Source: Ascaris suum
Lineage: Eukaryota > Nematoda > Chromadorea > Rhabditida > Ascarididae
Assembly (NCBI GenBank): GCA_013433145.1
Contig: CM024174.1
Coordinates: forward strand, 3,806,336-3,870,335
Reading direction: 5' to 3'
Length of the DNA: 64,000 bases
A program made the position numbers and the translations under genes. Shown in pieces: positions 22,440-36,522 of this stretch. Below the pieces are notes generated by a model. The model saw nothing but the letters and a program-made list of their open reading frames with translations, made no database searches and was not told the DNA's origin. The number at the start of each line of letters is the position of its first letter. Positions within the stretch are counted from its first letter, which is position 1.

Positions 22440-25400
22440 TTATTGGTATCCTTGGCAAGGCACATTGTGGCAAAATTGCGTTTCTTCATATATAGGTATT
22501 CCTGTTCGGGAGTTCGGAGGGAGGAACCTGTAAAGCTAAATTGCCAAAATTTTGCAGCTCTAATACGTTATATCTTTATGTGTCCATTAACTTAATGTGT
22601 CCATGATCGTCCACGTTATATCTTTCGCATGTGTCCATTAACTTGAAAATTTTGGTGAAGAAACTTTGTATACATTTTCGTCAGTCGGCTTTTCATTATT
22701 AATCGGTCCGCACGGGATAAACGAATCCTGCGCAGAGGAAGCTTTTGTGACCGATTGGATCAGTTAAAATATTAAAATAAAGATGTTACTGCGCATACTG
22801 ATCACTTATTGAAAAATGAAACTAGTGACTGTTTTAAGCAGGTGAGCAATGTTGCTGCACCGTTGCACTTGGCCTCTAGAATTGTCAATGCAATCTCACA
22901 TCCCTTCACATTGACGGGAATAATTTAATAGTCTGCATATGGCAATTAGGGTTAATTAGATGTTCTATGCTTAGAAAGAATTTTTTTATTACAGCATTTT
23001 TTTTTTTACTTAACTAGTGTCTCAGAAAAATTGCTTGCACCGAGCAGCGAAAAAATGAGTCATGAGGTGATCGTTTAAGCATACGTTGGGTTAATAAAAT
23101 CTTATAAATCTAGCTTTAGTGGTCCCTCAGTTGAAATGCTAAACATACGTGCATGCATATACATAGACGCAACGGTACTGTAACTTTTTCAGAGGCAGTT
23201 GGCAAATGCATATTTGTGAAAGGTGTGTGATGATTATTCCGTGGCGTTAAGTCCAGCTAGAAAATACGCCATAGTAGCGGATTTCTTTGTTTGGATCAAC
23301 ACTTGCTAGGGAAGCGCATAAAGTTACCAGTCGGCATTGGTACTAGTTTCGTGCACACAGCACTGTGAAAACCGTTTTTTAGCTATACGTGGTGGGGAGT
23401 GAAAGTTACATCCTCAGGTGAGACTTGAACCCACGACTTTCGTCATTTCAGTCAGATGCTCTAATTGCCGGTTAAATCACGCCCCCCCCCCCCACCCGGA
23501 AAGTCAAATATTTCCAGTCGAATCTCATTTGTAGATATGGATTTTACTGGTCGCAGACACGCTTATCCGTGAAGTTGAAACAAAACGAAGTGAGCTGTAT
23601 CATAAAGTATTTGCTGCTTTATACCACGACTTAAATTTTAATATTTGCATGAATGTGCTGTTTTATGAAGTAGATAGAGGAGAATAAATTTCATAGGGAA
23701 TTACAAGACAGTGGTTCAGTTGGTTCTAGCGATAAAGGAAAGCGAAAATGAGTAAATGTGCCCAGCAACGTAGGACTCCGACAAGGAGTTTGGAGCCGAC
23801 GAACGATTGCTATTCGGCTGTTGAAACAAATGAAAGTATATGCCACTCTTGCTTCTATAGTCGTTGTTAATGCGATGCAACGTGGTCGTATCCTTGGAAA
23901 CAGTTCATAAGCGCAAAAAATTTATCTTCTCTCATTACTAGGAAGGCTAAGAAGGTAAGCTAATGATGTGCTGTGATGTGATCATATAACGAAAAACATG
24001 ACAGTGCTGCCTTTCATAGCGACTGTAGTAGTAACACTGATTAAAAATGACAAGATGACGAGGTTTGGTGGTAAAAGTGATTAAAAACTATGTTCACGAT
24101 GAAAACTATACCAAGGCTTACGCATGAATAGTGGCAAGCTTTTTTTCTGTCTAAAACGTAGAACAGAATATCAAATGCATATGAAAGATTTCCCTCGACT
24201 TACAGATATTTGTGGCGATCGTAAAGTGTACACTGATTATTTAATGCCGCTCCAACACCTACTGAACCTATTGAATCGATAGACAAAGGTCCTTATACGT
24301 CAAAATGCATATGGTTAACCAAGTGTTGAGCATGCAAGGCGCTGAAATTAATATCTCTTGAGCAACAATGCAAATCTCGAATTACACTCAGAATCACCCA
24401 AACTCATACATTAAATATTTGTCTTAGTTGCATATCGTCGCTAAGGATACTATTCACACGCACCAATCTACTGACGGGGTGAGGGTATGATCGAGAGGGT
24501 AATGAAACTCTATTCACTCAAAAGAAGGGATCGAACTTTGCGAAGTGAGCAAAGTTTGAGAGAAAAGCAAAGAAACAACAAATTGACTTACAGATTTTTC
24601 ACTTCCAAGTGATCTCATTGAAATTTCCACTCATGTTTCATCTCCTATAAGCCAGAAAGATAAAGACATTTCGACTCAAGTAGGAATGACTGGACAAAAT
24701 GCCCATCCACTCTTGCTTTCTCACTCTTCCTCCTAATCAGCAAACTGGCATACGTGGCAAACGGTGCAAGCAATGCATGACGCATACATTTCCATAGCCA
24801 CCGCATCCTACTACTTTTTGCAGCATAATTGCGGACGCGGTAAGCAGATTTATCACTGTAGGAGTGTGGAGGCGAGAGAAGAGAAAGTAATGATTGGGAA
24901 CATAAGCGATCAGATCGGGGCCTTTATACATTCAGTCTTACAAAGTCAGTGTTTAGATAGGCAGACTTAAAAATACATATTTCAGCTGCTGGATATGAAA
25001 AGTGATATGTGTTTCAGCACAGCACTCTACCATTCCTAGAATTAATCGGCTTTTGCTGTGCACATTAAATCTTCTCCTAATCACTATAAAGAACTAATGA
25101 AAGAATGAATAAAATATAATAATAGCGTAATATGAACGAAAATATAAGAGATTTTAGCAAACAACAGTACAAACAATACGCAGAGCATAACAGTTTTGCC
25201 TGACATATCGATGCAATGAATGACGAACGCCATGCTGTGCTTCTTGCTTGCGACGATGTGTTTTACTTCCACTGTCATCACGCATATGTAATTCCGCATT
25301 CGCATTATATAAAGATGAATCAATAACACAAAAATGATTTCTCTCGTTGGATGTTTTTCCATTTTCGCCCTTTAACTGTACAAATACTTGTTTAATAGTG

Positions 25401-26880
25401 TCGACTGGTACAAAGTGAAAATGTGCATTGTATAGGATGCATAGATATAAGATAGGGCAGCTTACACAGGTGCTAGGTTCGATGGATATGTGTCCTTGAT
25501 GTGTTGGAGATGTGGATTTTGTACAAGAGGAGAGGAGGTGGCCGATAAAGGGGAAGGGACCTTCTTGTTCCTTTCCTCCCCTTTATTTCTGCAGTGCTAT
25601 TGTTATCGTTTATCAAAATTAATACACTTATGGGATAACATTACAATTCCGTGCTCTGTGCAGTATAACGCACAAGCAAATTTTTGGCGTCAACATGTGG
25701 CACGTAGGGTATTGGAAAATTAAGTGCGTATGAGATTAATCTGGCTTGTGTATGAAGCATAACAGCCGCTCAAAAAACTTGGGCCGTAGTACAGTGTGAA
25801 ATATCCTGGTGGTTCAAAGTGCGTCTGCACGCAGGCCTCATCTACGCCTAATTTGAATACTTTTGTCTTGCTCATTTGCGCAACCGATGACCTTTATCCT
25901 CCTTGCTGCCGTAATGGATTTCACTGCTTGAAACAGCTAGAATCCCTTGCTCTTCGAATAATAGAGAGTTTGCTAGGAGCAAAAGGCAGACCTGGAGTTG
26001 GGCGTTTTGTGGGAAACTGAAGAGAGCTGCTTGAATCCAGCTGCAGGGAAGGCCACCGTGAACAGCTGGATGCTTTAATTCTTTGTTTTTCAGCCGTTCT
26101 AATCACATTTTCAAAAAGTCGACGTAAGAACACTGATGTAGGAAGGCAGGTCTAGAACGTACCACAACAAGCAGATTCATGCCAGAGGACGTGTGATATT
26201 TTTTACGCCTGACTGCTCACCTCATCAGGCAGCTCTATAGATTGTCAATAAAAAATAAAATCTGCAGCATAAAGCATTCATATTTCAATGAGTTTAGCCG
26301 TTCGTTGCGAAAGATTCGTTTCTTCTGACGCCAGCAGTGAGAAATGAAATTTTGTCCACTTTTTTGCACTTTTTATTATTTGTATCGCCATGAAATCTTT
26401 TGTGTTCACGCGAAATACGGCATAGGTGGCCGCGTTCAGTGTAGATTATGCATGAAAAAATTTTCCGATTTCAGTCTCGGTGAATCTCGTTTGAATCAAC
26501 AGGCAGACGAGTGCATATATATACCACGACAGAATGATCTCTGTTTCTTGCTCTTTTGCAAATGAACTCTGTAGAAGAGCATGGAAATCCAATTTTGAGA
26601 AAATAGGCAGCGGCAGTTTATTTATGGCGTCATGCACAAGTATTCCATGACGGGAACGTCAAGTCGAATTTTCGAGAGAAAATAAGGCGATAAAAAAAAC
26701 CAGTTGAAAAGAATCACAGACCAGCGTGTTTTTTGCATTGAATGAACTAGGCATTATTTCGAACATGCAGACCAAATGTCATTCTTTGGTCACTGATCTG
26801 ATGGTAGAAATACGAAGAAACACCGCAAAAATACTCTTGTAAAGTAATAAGAATGTAGTAATAAGCATACTACATATTGT
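22440..26880. other. Non-coding spacer between the two duplicated units
   Basis: Only short frames without family content or splice support. It includes the tRNA-derived sequence at 23412-23482 and a 13-C homopolymer at about 23482-23494. Reads as intergenic sequence; no transposon protein was recognised. Confidence 0.4.
23412..23482 (-). pseudogene. tRNA-derived sequence (tRNA-Phe-like pseudogene or SINE head)
   Basis: On the minus strand, an A-box-like region (ttaaccggcaattagagca) is followed by ctgactgaaatgacg and a good B box (ggttcaagtct) within gtcgtgggttcaagtctcacc. The T-arm pairs (gtggg/ctcac), and the anticodon loop region resembles tRNA-Phe (GAA). The acceptor stem does not close, since its 5' side runs into a C/G homopolymer. 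A functional tRNA is therefore unlikely, and a pseudogene or the head of a tRNA-derived SINE is more likely. Confidence 0.55.
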
Positions 26881-28288
26881 GCCATTTCATATGTTCAACG
26901 GCTGTTACACTTCTTGGGTTTCAGTACTCGCGCAATTGCTGCTAATCTCGTTCGCTTTCAGGTTTCCCTTATTGCTAGAAAAAAAAAAAGAGTAGAACGA
27001 CTTCGGGAATAGCAATTATTCAACAATTCAAACTTTCTACGCAAAACATGAACAAAACAAACGCCATATGTATACTTTTCGTCCTGATAGCACGTCATTA
27101 TACATGATGAATTAATTCCACGAATTACAATATGGGATAATCTCGACTACAAGACGATAAACGCATTATGAAAACAGTATATATGTATGCGGCTGGAATG
27201 AAGTTCGTCAGAGTTTTGGATCGTTATGTTTCGTAGACAAGTGCAGCACATGCCGACAGTGGCAAATCGGAAGTAGTTTGGAAGCACTTTTGGAATTTTT
27301 GACAGCGGGTCAGTTGCGAACTTTAGGTCTTTTTGCCCTGAATGGATCGACCACTATCTCTATCTAATAAAAGTGAATTTCTTCAGCAGGGAGTGCGCAC
27401 CTTCATCGTCGCTCTTTTTAGGTGAGTGCGTACTTATGCATAAGCAAATATATCGCACCCCACGAAAGCGAACATTTGACGATATTGTATTTAGCGTGCT
27501 GAGAAGATTAAATGGACTGATCATTTTCGAGCACGATGATTTAAAAAATAAAACCCTTACATAGATAAAAGCAACGCTTCGGCCCCTATAGCAGCTATCG
27601 GGCACAACACAAGCATATAAGTGAGGGGAGTATGCTGAATCGACCAAACGACTTCCGGCTGATTAAAAAATATACTATAAATAACACTATATTACAAGTA
27701 ACCGTAATTAACGAATGGAAAATCTAATTAATTTTTCCATATGTTCTTTGCGACATTCCACCTCATTGTTCGTCACAGTTATTTTCATTATCGACTGTAT
27801 ACATCCTCTTTTGTATTTGCACTTTGCGTCTGGAGTACTTGCGCTAGGCTCAGCATTACGAAGAGTTTATGTGTTTCTCCATTCACTACTTGCAATTCGC
27901 TGTGGTTTAGTTTCTTAGCAACCCGGTAACGCGCCGCGGAGCCGACACTTCCCATTTATACATGATAAAGACCTTTATTCTGCATCCGATTTTTGCACGA
28001 TACAGCCCGAATAATCAATGCAATGCATAACACGGCTGTGATGACTCCTGTCAAACCGGAGAATGCTCAGGTGCCAAACTTCAGTTGCGAATGCCGAAGT
28101 TTACGATTTTTTAAATACATTTTCCGACATTCCTGTGCTTAAAAATATCGCACTGTTGAAGCCAGGCGAGGATCAGAACATTTCCCGAAAAAAAACCTTC
28201 CGTTTCGACCACCTCAACCTCTTAGGCATCTCGTACCGAACATTCTATATTCACTGAGGAATTGTTCGACCGGAAAATGAGCTACTGA

Positions 28289-31200
28289 TTAATGAGTGAG
28301 TAAATGCTTTGCATAATCTTTTATGCAACCGCCGTTGCCAAACCACCAACTTTTTATATCGTGTATAACACGTGGGTTCTTTGAATCCATATGAAGAAAA
28401 GTGCACAAACTGCACGCATAATTTAATTTTGTTTTTCTCTTATATACTTTTGTCCATTCGAAGTACCTGAAAGTAAAACAAATATTAGCTAGTTTGTCGT
28501 AAAGCCTCCAATTCTGCCCTTGCACTGCTTAATATTTCGGCAAGACGGAAGGAAGGATGGAGGAAGGAAGCCATGCGAAAACTCATCTCCGAAGAAGCAT
28601 GCAAAATTAACAGAGGAAGTAAAATTGACGCCAGCTTGATCGAAAAGGTGTAACTGGTAAAAGGCTCAACATGCTAAGTAGGAGCGAGTTTTGAATAAGA
28701 GAAAGGAGAGATTACTGGGCGACAATGTGCAATGAGGCTTTTTAAATGTGACAAACGTGTGTGCGTTCCTGTGTTTTCATGCTGGTCTCAAAGCGGAAAC
28801 CATTGAATCTAAAGCTACGCATATTTTTGAATAAACTTTACACCTTAACTTGACGTCTTGCAATAAACTCCACTTTAGTCCAAAAGTTGCAAAAGCCGAT
28901 CGAGCTAAGGGAAAATGAATATTTTTATGGACGACGCGTACAAGCGGCCGCATCAGGTAAACATGGAAGTATTCAGCAGACTTCATATTCCGTTGGTAAC
29001 TTGTAAGACCAATAGCTCAGGTCATTAGAAAGCTATCAATCTTCAGGCAATATCTGACTGTAAGTTACGCTTAAAATTTTCCGTCTATCTCATTGAAAAA
29101 AAAACTTGCAATTCTATGTCTCTGTCGAGTGCGGAATGCATCATCTTCCACAACATTCGCGCATTGCAGTGCGAAGTTTTCAATCATTTCAACTCGCGCT
29201 GTTTAAGACCGAAATAGCAGTATGCATTTTGTTGCAGTATGGAGCTTCTATTTCTCGTAGCAAATATTGGTTTGCAATAATTTTCCCCTTATTATTTTTT
29301 GCAGCGTCATCTTTCTTTGCATTTGCGCCATTTCCCCTCTACCTTCCTGCATAATTTCCAGTGCTGGTGTGATGAATATTCGGCCTGTTCCTCTACAGAT
29401 ACTACTCTCATGAGAAGATTATTCGCATTATTGAAGAAAAGAGAAGTTAGCGGATAAGGAGGGAGAGCACTTCGCTCCGATGGAAATAAAGATGAGGGGA
29501 TTTTGTCGGAATTTTATTTCATATGAAAATGCTTGAATGACTCACTTGAGATACTCGGTTTTGTTAGTTTCGAGATGTTGCATATATGCGGCAAGACTCG
29601 CCGGTGAATCGAAATCATCGGCCGCAATGAAAGATCCATTTGGAAGCAAACTGCTTGCAATTGACCGCTTTAGAACAACCGGTACAATGATTTTCTCCAT
29701 CCGCATGAAGGCCTTCTCGGTTACATAGTCGCGGCAAACGCTATTCTCGAAAGCTAGATAGAAGTGATGCTGTGCTGCAGTTAGTAAAATTCATGAGAAT
29801 AAACGTAGTAAGGGTAAGGATATATTAGTATTAATAACAATGGTGATAATAATAATAAATGATAATGATGGCAATAGCCACTAATAATGGTGTTAATAAC
29901 TGCAGAAATTGATGAGGAATAACGAGAGAAGCAGACCTCAGTGATCTGCCAAAAAACAATGGTGTATTACGCTTACGATAATGTGGAAAGCAGTGAGTCA
30001 GCATAAATGCTTCAATGAAAAATCAATCGGAAAATTGTCAAAACTGATCTCCCATCAAATGATGGCATGAATGGGTCCCTTAGCTGGTGTGTTGGAAACA
30101 ACGACTTCCTAATGAAACTCCATCCACATATTGAGAGAAATTATCTGAAAAAATCAACACCACGTCCCTTTTTCGAATCAGATTGAAAGGCCGTGTGGAA
30201 CACTTGTGATTTCATCGAGTAAAGTGTTTTTAGTGGTAGATACCGCCAATTGTCTTTTAATGATAGAAGTGTCAAGGGCGATTAAAACTCTGTCTGCGTG
30301 ATATATGCAATCGATTATATGTAATATGAGAGTATAAATTGAGTATAGGTAATATGGAGAATTCTCATTTAGAAAGTGACTGCTGTTTGGTGCAAGATTT
30401 GTATTCAGAAATATATGAAAGCGATATGTGCGGCTAATTCTAGTGAATAAAATTCACTAAAGTGAATTCTTTGAATTTATACGTCGCCGTATCCGACATA
30501 TACGAAGAAATGTTCGCCATAAAGGTGACTGATGCTTGTCTCAGCTTCTACTCGACACTAGTTGTTTTTGCGCATCTATCAGTAGATATTTGTCGACTCA
30601 TGAGGAAGTAGCTCAAATTTAATGCATTTGTTGACTTTTCAGTTTACTGTTTTGGACTTTTTGGTGGTTGACTTTGCGCAGAGAGACAAATCCATTGGTG
30701 GAATTCTTTAAGTACAGTGGCAAGGTTCTTGAAATTCAGTGGACTCGTTGCCATCGAATCGTCACCCACTAATAAAGTGTACGTATATAATATTAGGCAC
30801 TACGACGCATTTGCATCGCAACATGACGCCCAGCCATGGGATATTGTCGCTTACTGACCAATCTCTCGTTCAGCACACTGCGCATTGCACTCCCTCTTCG
30901 AACACTGCCCGAATTCACTGACTTCAATATACCGTGCAAGCTCACGCACATACAGTTCCCTTTTGGATTCGGTGACACAATTCGACACAAATAACAGCGC
31001 AGACTTTGTTTTGTTTTCAGCGATCCTCTCAACCTGCAATAAAATGTAGCATCTTCGCCGCATCACCTCAGAGAATTCTCAAAGCACAGTCAACCCCCAT
31101 GAGGCTGAATTTTGAGCACCCATTTTGGAAGAAAACCTCGAAAGACCGATGACCTGCATAGAAAAACCATGCGCCTTCCTGTTGTCTGTGGACCAATTAA

Positions 31201-33856
31201 TCATTCACGGTTGCGTGAACAACAGTCGAAATTCGTTCTACAAAAAATCGAAGTGGCAGCAGTTTTACAATTTTTCAAAAGTGTGTTCTTCTTCAAAGTG
31301 AATCGGTATCGAAATTTCCCCAACGTCTCGGTATTAGTTGACTGCAAAACGAATGTATGTAATAAATTAGCCGAATCCGTAATTAACCACTCTGCGCAAC
31401 TCTCAAGGAGAAGCAGTTCTCATTGATAACATAGTGAATAGCGAAAGATGTGGCTGTAACTTACTTCCTCCCACCTCCACATTTCCTCGCTTGATGTGAA
31501 ATTGTTGATTGGCCTCATAAGCCCATATACGGCTTGAACGTCGCTGTCCGATCTTTGGGAAAAATTTTATAACATCAGAGAAAAAAATTCACGCTACTGG
31601 AATGACTCAAATACATGGTCTTCGACCGTCCTAACCGGGAGAAGGGGATCAACACGCAATAGGTACCGAAAAGAACAGCCAACTTATATAACCAAAATGA
31701 AATGAATACTCATGAGCTCTTGGTTGTCGTTTTAGTTCTCAAGTTGCTTAACCTTCCGCATATCTTCTACCATTATCGTCTTTGCGATGCAATTTGGCGT
31801 CCAAAGAGTAAGTCGCAAGCTATTGCAAAACTTTGAGAATGGTTGGTGTCGATTCGAATGGTCTTTATACCATACCTGTATGTCATCGTTAAATTAAAAT
31901 AATCACTGGGGATATAATGAAGTATATCACCCGTGTGTGGTGGAGATTCATGTAGATAAAACGTAAAGAGATTTTCCTGTGATCTCGATAGAGGTAAATC
32001 CGTCGACTTCATATCTCGTATATGGAAGAGAACAGCTCGAGCCTTTGATAGACTCCTAAATAAAGCTACAGTTAAATTTTTGAGATACATGTAATAATCT
32101 TATGTGTGTACGACAAATTTATATCGTATAAACCGTCTAATGTGCTCTAAATTGCAAGCACTTCATCTTTCATAATGATAAGAGGAAGCTTTCTAAACTT
32201 TGCCTTGGATTGCACATCGATCTGACCTTTTGATGCCTGTGGTTCTTATGAAAATGCGTACGTTATATTAGATTCTTTCATGCTTATAACATATCTTTGA
32301 TTAAAGACGTTTTCACGTTTTCTTGATCTCTGATACAATAGAGATTATTTGGTAATTTTTATGATATGTTGCTCTGTTAGGTGGACTGCGGGTTGAATTC
32401 TAAGCCTTGATTCGAGTATGTTTATTCATGAAGTACGGCCACAAAATAGACGTGACATTCTTTTAATATAAGGCTGTCTCTTATGGTAGGTTTCCAACGT
32501 GAAATTCATGGAGCGTTTTTAATCGGCATTGAGAGCAAGCATAAGAAGCAATTGCAAGTAGAGAAAGCAAAAGAGCAACCGTCGATCATTCGTCGCGATG
32601 CATCTAAATTCACAATCGGAAAGGCCTACTTCGTACATCGATTCAGCTAGGTCGCTCGAGAAAAATGGAGTCCATGCTAAGATAATCATTGATCGATTCA
32701 CTTCTGTCTATAAAAAGTGGTATTATGGAAACCGAAAACGATGAGAACGAGGAAGTGCCATAGAAAAGCGAATTTTGGATCACAAATATGACTCAAATAT
32801 TCCCTTTCACTAATTTATGACCCTCACTTCTTTCTGGTTTTGCAGTGAACGCTCTCTTTCAACTTTTTTTGACATGCCATACGAAGCAACGATCAAACAA
32901 TATGATCTTTCAGTTGATTTTATAGTGCAATTGCTGCGACCTATAAAATATAGCTAAGTGAACTTATTGCCTCACATCATTGCTTAGCAATTTAAAATCT
33001 CTAATTGAATAACTGAAATGTCGAAACAATTTGCATACAAAAACCTGTACTTTGCATTGTATTGACCACATTTTAAAACTCAGACTTCAATAGTTCTCAA
33101 TTCTCAACTTGAAACGTTTGCCTACCAGCCGTGTGCATGTACACGCATGCATGCATACAGAAATGGCTCTTTAACGCGCCTCGCTTAGCAAGTTCGCTGT
33201 GCCGTGCGCTTCGGAAGCGCATTAATGAGTGAGTCAACTGTACTGATCTATAACTTCAAAAACATATTTTTCGAAATGATCACTCTCTCACGTATAACGC
33301 TAACACATACTCATAGCTGATGTACGTTCATATTTTCGCTAAGCAGAAAATTTCTAATCTACGCGGCATGACCGATGAGAGTGATCGGAAATGAGATTGA
33401 AGTGCTAATGACCTACCATGTTGCGAAACAAGCGAAACTGTTTATTGGCTGTGCGACTATGATAACAATGGCTAGAGGAAGCACTATTTAATATGGGGAT
33501 TCGCTCAGCAAGGTAATAAAGGATACGTGGATGAAGTGAATAGTATCTGCATATATAAAAATACATAGCCGGCAGACAGCGCATATACTAAAGCAGAGCG
33601 GCGAACTTCTTCTGCAGGGGGCAAACGCAGCTCTCTAGTATATTGGAAGCAGCAGCCACCCTCATGTTCTATATGTGGCATCAAAACAAACCTGAGCATT
33701 TTGCCATTCGAGAGAAGCCGGCATTGTTTTGAAAGTGAGAAATGTGTTTGGGATTTGCTGCCAATAGTGATATTGATAGCGAAGAGCAAATATGCTCCAG
33801 ACTATCGTAATTAGTAGCAGTAAGATTTTTAGTGAACAATCGCCTAAAAGTTGCAT
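28289..33856 (-). CDS. Alpha-1,3-fucosyltransferase (GT10), copy B, 7 exons
   Basis: Paralogue of the gene at 12654-19979 with the same predicted role: Golgi type II transferase using GDP-fucose. Exons on the minus strand: 33856-33692, 32707-32580, 32055-31876, 31552-31465, 31033-30859, 29774-29546, 28466-28289. They join in frame to 380 residues. Exons 2-7 have exactly the same lengths as in copy A (128, 180, 88, 175, 229, 178) and the same phases. Exon 1 encodes a hydrophobic anchor (residues about 8-27, LKILLLLITIVWSIFAL). Key blocks: IILAWTPFF in exon 2, LHESPPHTGD and LTMTYR in exon 3, LFVSNC in exon 5, HFYLAFENSVCRDYVTEKAF in exon 6, CSLC and WWFG in exon 7. No stop or frameshift was found, so both copies appear functional. 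Exon 7 is only about 55-60 percent identical to copy A. Confidence 0.88.
29826..29905. repeat. Impure ATA/ATG triplet-rich tract
   Basis: A run rich in aata/gataata/atgat triplets directly after the exon 6 acceptor region, in intron 5 of fucosyltransferase B. Simple-sequence DNA with no other content seen. Confidence 0.5.
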
Positions 33857-33897
33857 CGTGAAAACTCATATGCCTTTTTAAATTATTCCTTCCGAAG

Positions 33898-33900
<3 letters not shown>

Positions 33901-33957
<57 letters not shown>
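33901..33957. repeat. (AT)n microsatellite upstream of fucosyltransferase B
   Basis: About 57 bp of pure TA starting 45 bp upstream of the predicted start codon of copy B (33856), followed by ttatttattatttattta. It would lie in the 5' leader or core promoter. Confidence 0.95.
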
Positions 33958-33959
<2 letters not shown>

Positions 33960-33960
<1 letters not shown>

Positions 33961-36520
33961 TATTATTTATTTATACTCATACTCACACGTGAATCTATAT
34001 CTCTATCTACATTTACGTCTCAGTGTCTATAGATTCATTTGGCTCTGATTCTGCGAACCCTCATGCCCCCACTAAGGGACGATGAACTTGAACACTTTAG
34101 ATAGAAGGCAGACCTTCTTGCTGGGGCCTACCTGAACTGGAGTTAGGTCTTGCTGAAAGATCCATTATTTTATTCCAAATCAGTTATATATCAAGCGGAG
34201 CAGTTTGGCTTCTGAGACAATGCTGTTCTACTTTCGGTATTTCATCTTACCCTACCTTCAAATAACTCTAAAAGAGGTCTGCGCCGTTCGAGGTGGTGGT
34301 GTGTCGTTCTAACATCAGCCATTGATTTTACAAGGGAGATACATCCTTATTGTGCAGGTGGGCATGGTATTGACTCGGCAACCTTAAACATGTTCCGTCT
34401 ATTCATAGGATCTTCGGTGTTGCGCTATTCGATGCTCCAGATGACCTTTGAATAGGCATTCATGTGAAACTGGGTTAAAAGCTTCTTGCAGCGATCACAC
34501 CTGTTGACTCTATGTTATCGGTGAGAATCTGAGTCTTTCGCTGCCTATGAAGGTAGAGTCGGCGCTTGCTCGAAGTATCTCGATATATGTGAAGGTTGGC
34601 AGCGATTTTTGCGTGGGCACTTTGAATTTTCCCAGAATTGGTCGCATTATATTTTCGCAGTGTGTTTCCGTAGGCATTCTCACAAATCTGCTTAAACCGA
34701 ACAGTACAATAAATAACTATAAAAGGAGGATTCATGAGCAATTCAGACATCTCCTAAACAGATTCTCTTGTGGAAACGCAAGGTAGCACTGGCATCGTTT
34801 TCAGCGACCTCCGCGTTCGGTAATCAACGATCAGGATGTAAAAGTGGCATTTCGAGGGTTCATTCCTATCCGAAAAGAATTTTATTTTAGGATCTTTATG
34901 GAAAACTCACCGTACGATTTTGTCAATTGCTGATTGACAGTTGATGAATCTGTTAATTGTTCATCCATTGCTGTGTGATGTCTTGAAGGAGGTATATTAA
35001 ATACGCAAATCGATGATTTCTATGATCACTCGATTAGATTTTGCCTCTTGTTAAAGTCTTTGAGCCGTTTTTTCATTTGCGCCAATGAGGTGCTGAAATG
35101 TGCAAATATAACTGTGGTTCGTTACTCTTCTAAAGAATAAACTATCAAGCGTTTTACACATCAATCCATTTATATCGGTCTTATGCAACTAACATACCTA
35201 AAATGTTCATATTTTTTGAAGTAATTAAAACATTGTTTAACAGATCGGATCTGCCGAAAATTTCTAGCTGAAACAATTAGCTGTTGGCGACAAATTCGTG
35301 TGCATCAGCAAATTGAAAAACGAAAAAAATTGTGCAAGTCTAGTAATTTTGCAGGTTAAAGGGAACAACTGAGTCTTGTAAACGAGAACGCTGTGTTTCA
35401 TGGGAAGCAAGTCACTTTGTGCGACCCCTTCATCGGATGTCTCTGTTCAGCGGATCGTCGAGTAAATGGACGACATTTTTGCACTCTTATTTAGCGAGTT
35501 GAGAGGATAAACAACAATTGTTATGCGTACAAATTCTAATTTTCCTAATCGACTTCCTCGATATCTATCTGGATCAGAGAATAGCAACCTTATAGAATGA
35601 CTTTTATCCTGTAGAACTCTAATAGGAGATGCCAGAAGATTACCGTAGTGTTGAATTAACTCAGTTTTCCTGCAGCTTATATGCTTTTATCAGCTTCAAC
35701 GATTTCGAAAGACGTAGGACTCCCGTTCAGTACATGCAGGATATACTGTGTGGCAAAAAAAGGAACAGCAGAAAAAGAATAAGTAGTTCGAATTCGCGTC
35801 GTTTTTCTACAGTTCAACCGCAGTACATGTCATTTAAGTGTCACAATCAAATTTAAATGTTAGGAGGAGCGGCATCACAATTTAATAAAGCGAACATGAT
35901 GTTGAAGCTTCAGTGCTCATTTCTGTCACTGCCTATGGCAGCAATGAATACTTAACTAAAAAGAAAACAACAAGGTAAAAGCCTATAAAAATATCTCAGC
36001 GATCAATGCAGCTGTCCTATAAGAGAAATAAGGTGGCTGGTTAACACATACTGTATTTCAATATTATTTATATTGATCTGAGACCATTTGTATTAATGTG
36101 GTGAGGATGTTCATGGTTAGTGTCGCAAAATGGGTGAAAAGAATGTGAAGAAAATGTTTCTCCTTAAAGTGTTTTGAAAGATCCTAAGACAGACTAAATT
36201 TAGAGCCACCAGAATTGCTTCAAGGTTATGATAATCCCGAAGTGAAAGGTTATAAAGGATACACTCTACGGTCTTTAATTTGTCGAAGAGTGCATTTTTC
36301 AAGCACTGCTGGGGCAAAAAATGCCTAAACAAGACGTAATTTTTCTTTGCTCCAACTAGAACACCCCACACCTCCCCTTTCAACTCGTATCTGCTCAAAA
36401 CCAAGAAATAATCATGTACATAAAGTTACCATAAGTTTGGCAACAATTCAAACATTGAAAGAAACTAATTCGTGTTGAGCGACCAACATGACCACTATTG
36501 TAATGAGCATAGGAGTGAAG
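33960..36520. other. Non-coding spacer, nothing recognised
   Basis: Upstream side of fucosyltransferase B. Contains short frames on both strands (for example 34475-34750 and 36117-36404) without recognisable families or consistent splice sites. A moderately GC-rich patch at about 34060-34440 looks unlike its neighbours but was not identified. Confidence 0.4.
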
Positions 36521-36522
36521 CG

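Larger units (their letters stand above)
26890..33860. repeat. Duplicated genomic unit, copy 2 (uninterrupted)
   Basis: Partner of copy 1. The 3' flank of the gene (about 26960-27930) is continuous here, whereas copy 1 is split by the Penelope-like insertion, so this copy represents the pre-insertion arrangement. Several flanking frames open in one copy are broken by indels in the other (for example 11423-11629 against 27200-27420), which argues against coding in the flanks. Confidence 0.8.

Noticed and set aside
29537..29728. Plus-strand frames over exon 6 of the two fucosyltransferases (also 13568-13759)
   Set aside because: Antisense shadows of a conserved coding exon; they look conserved only because exon 6 is.
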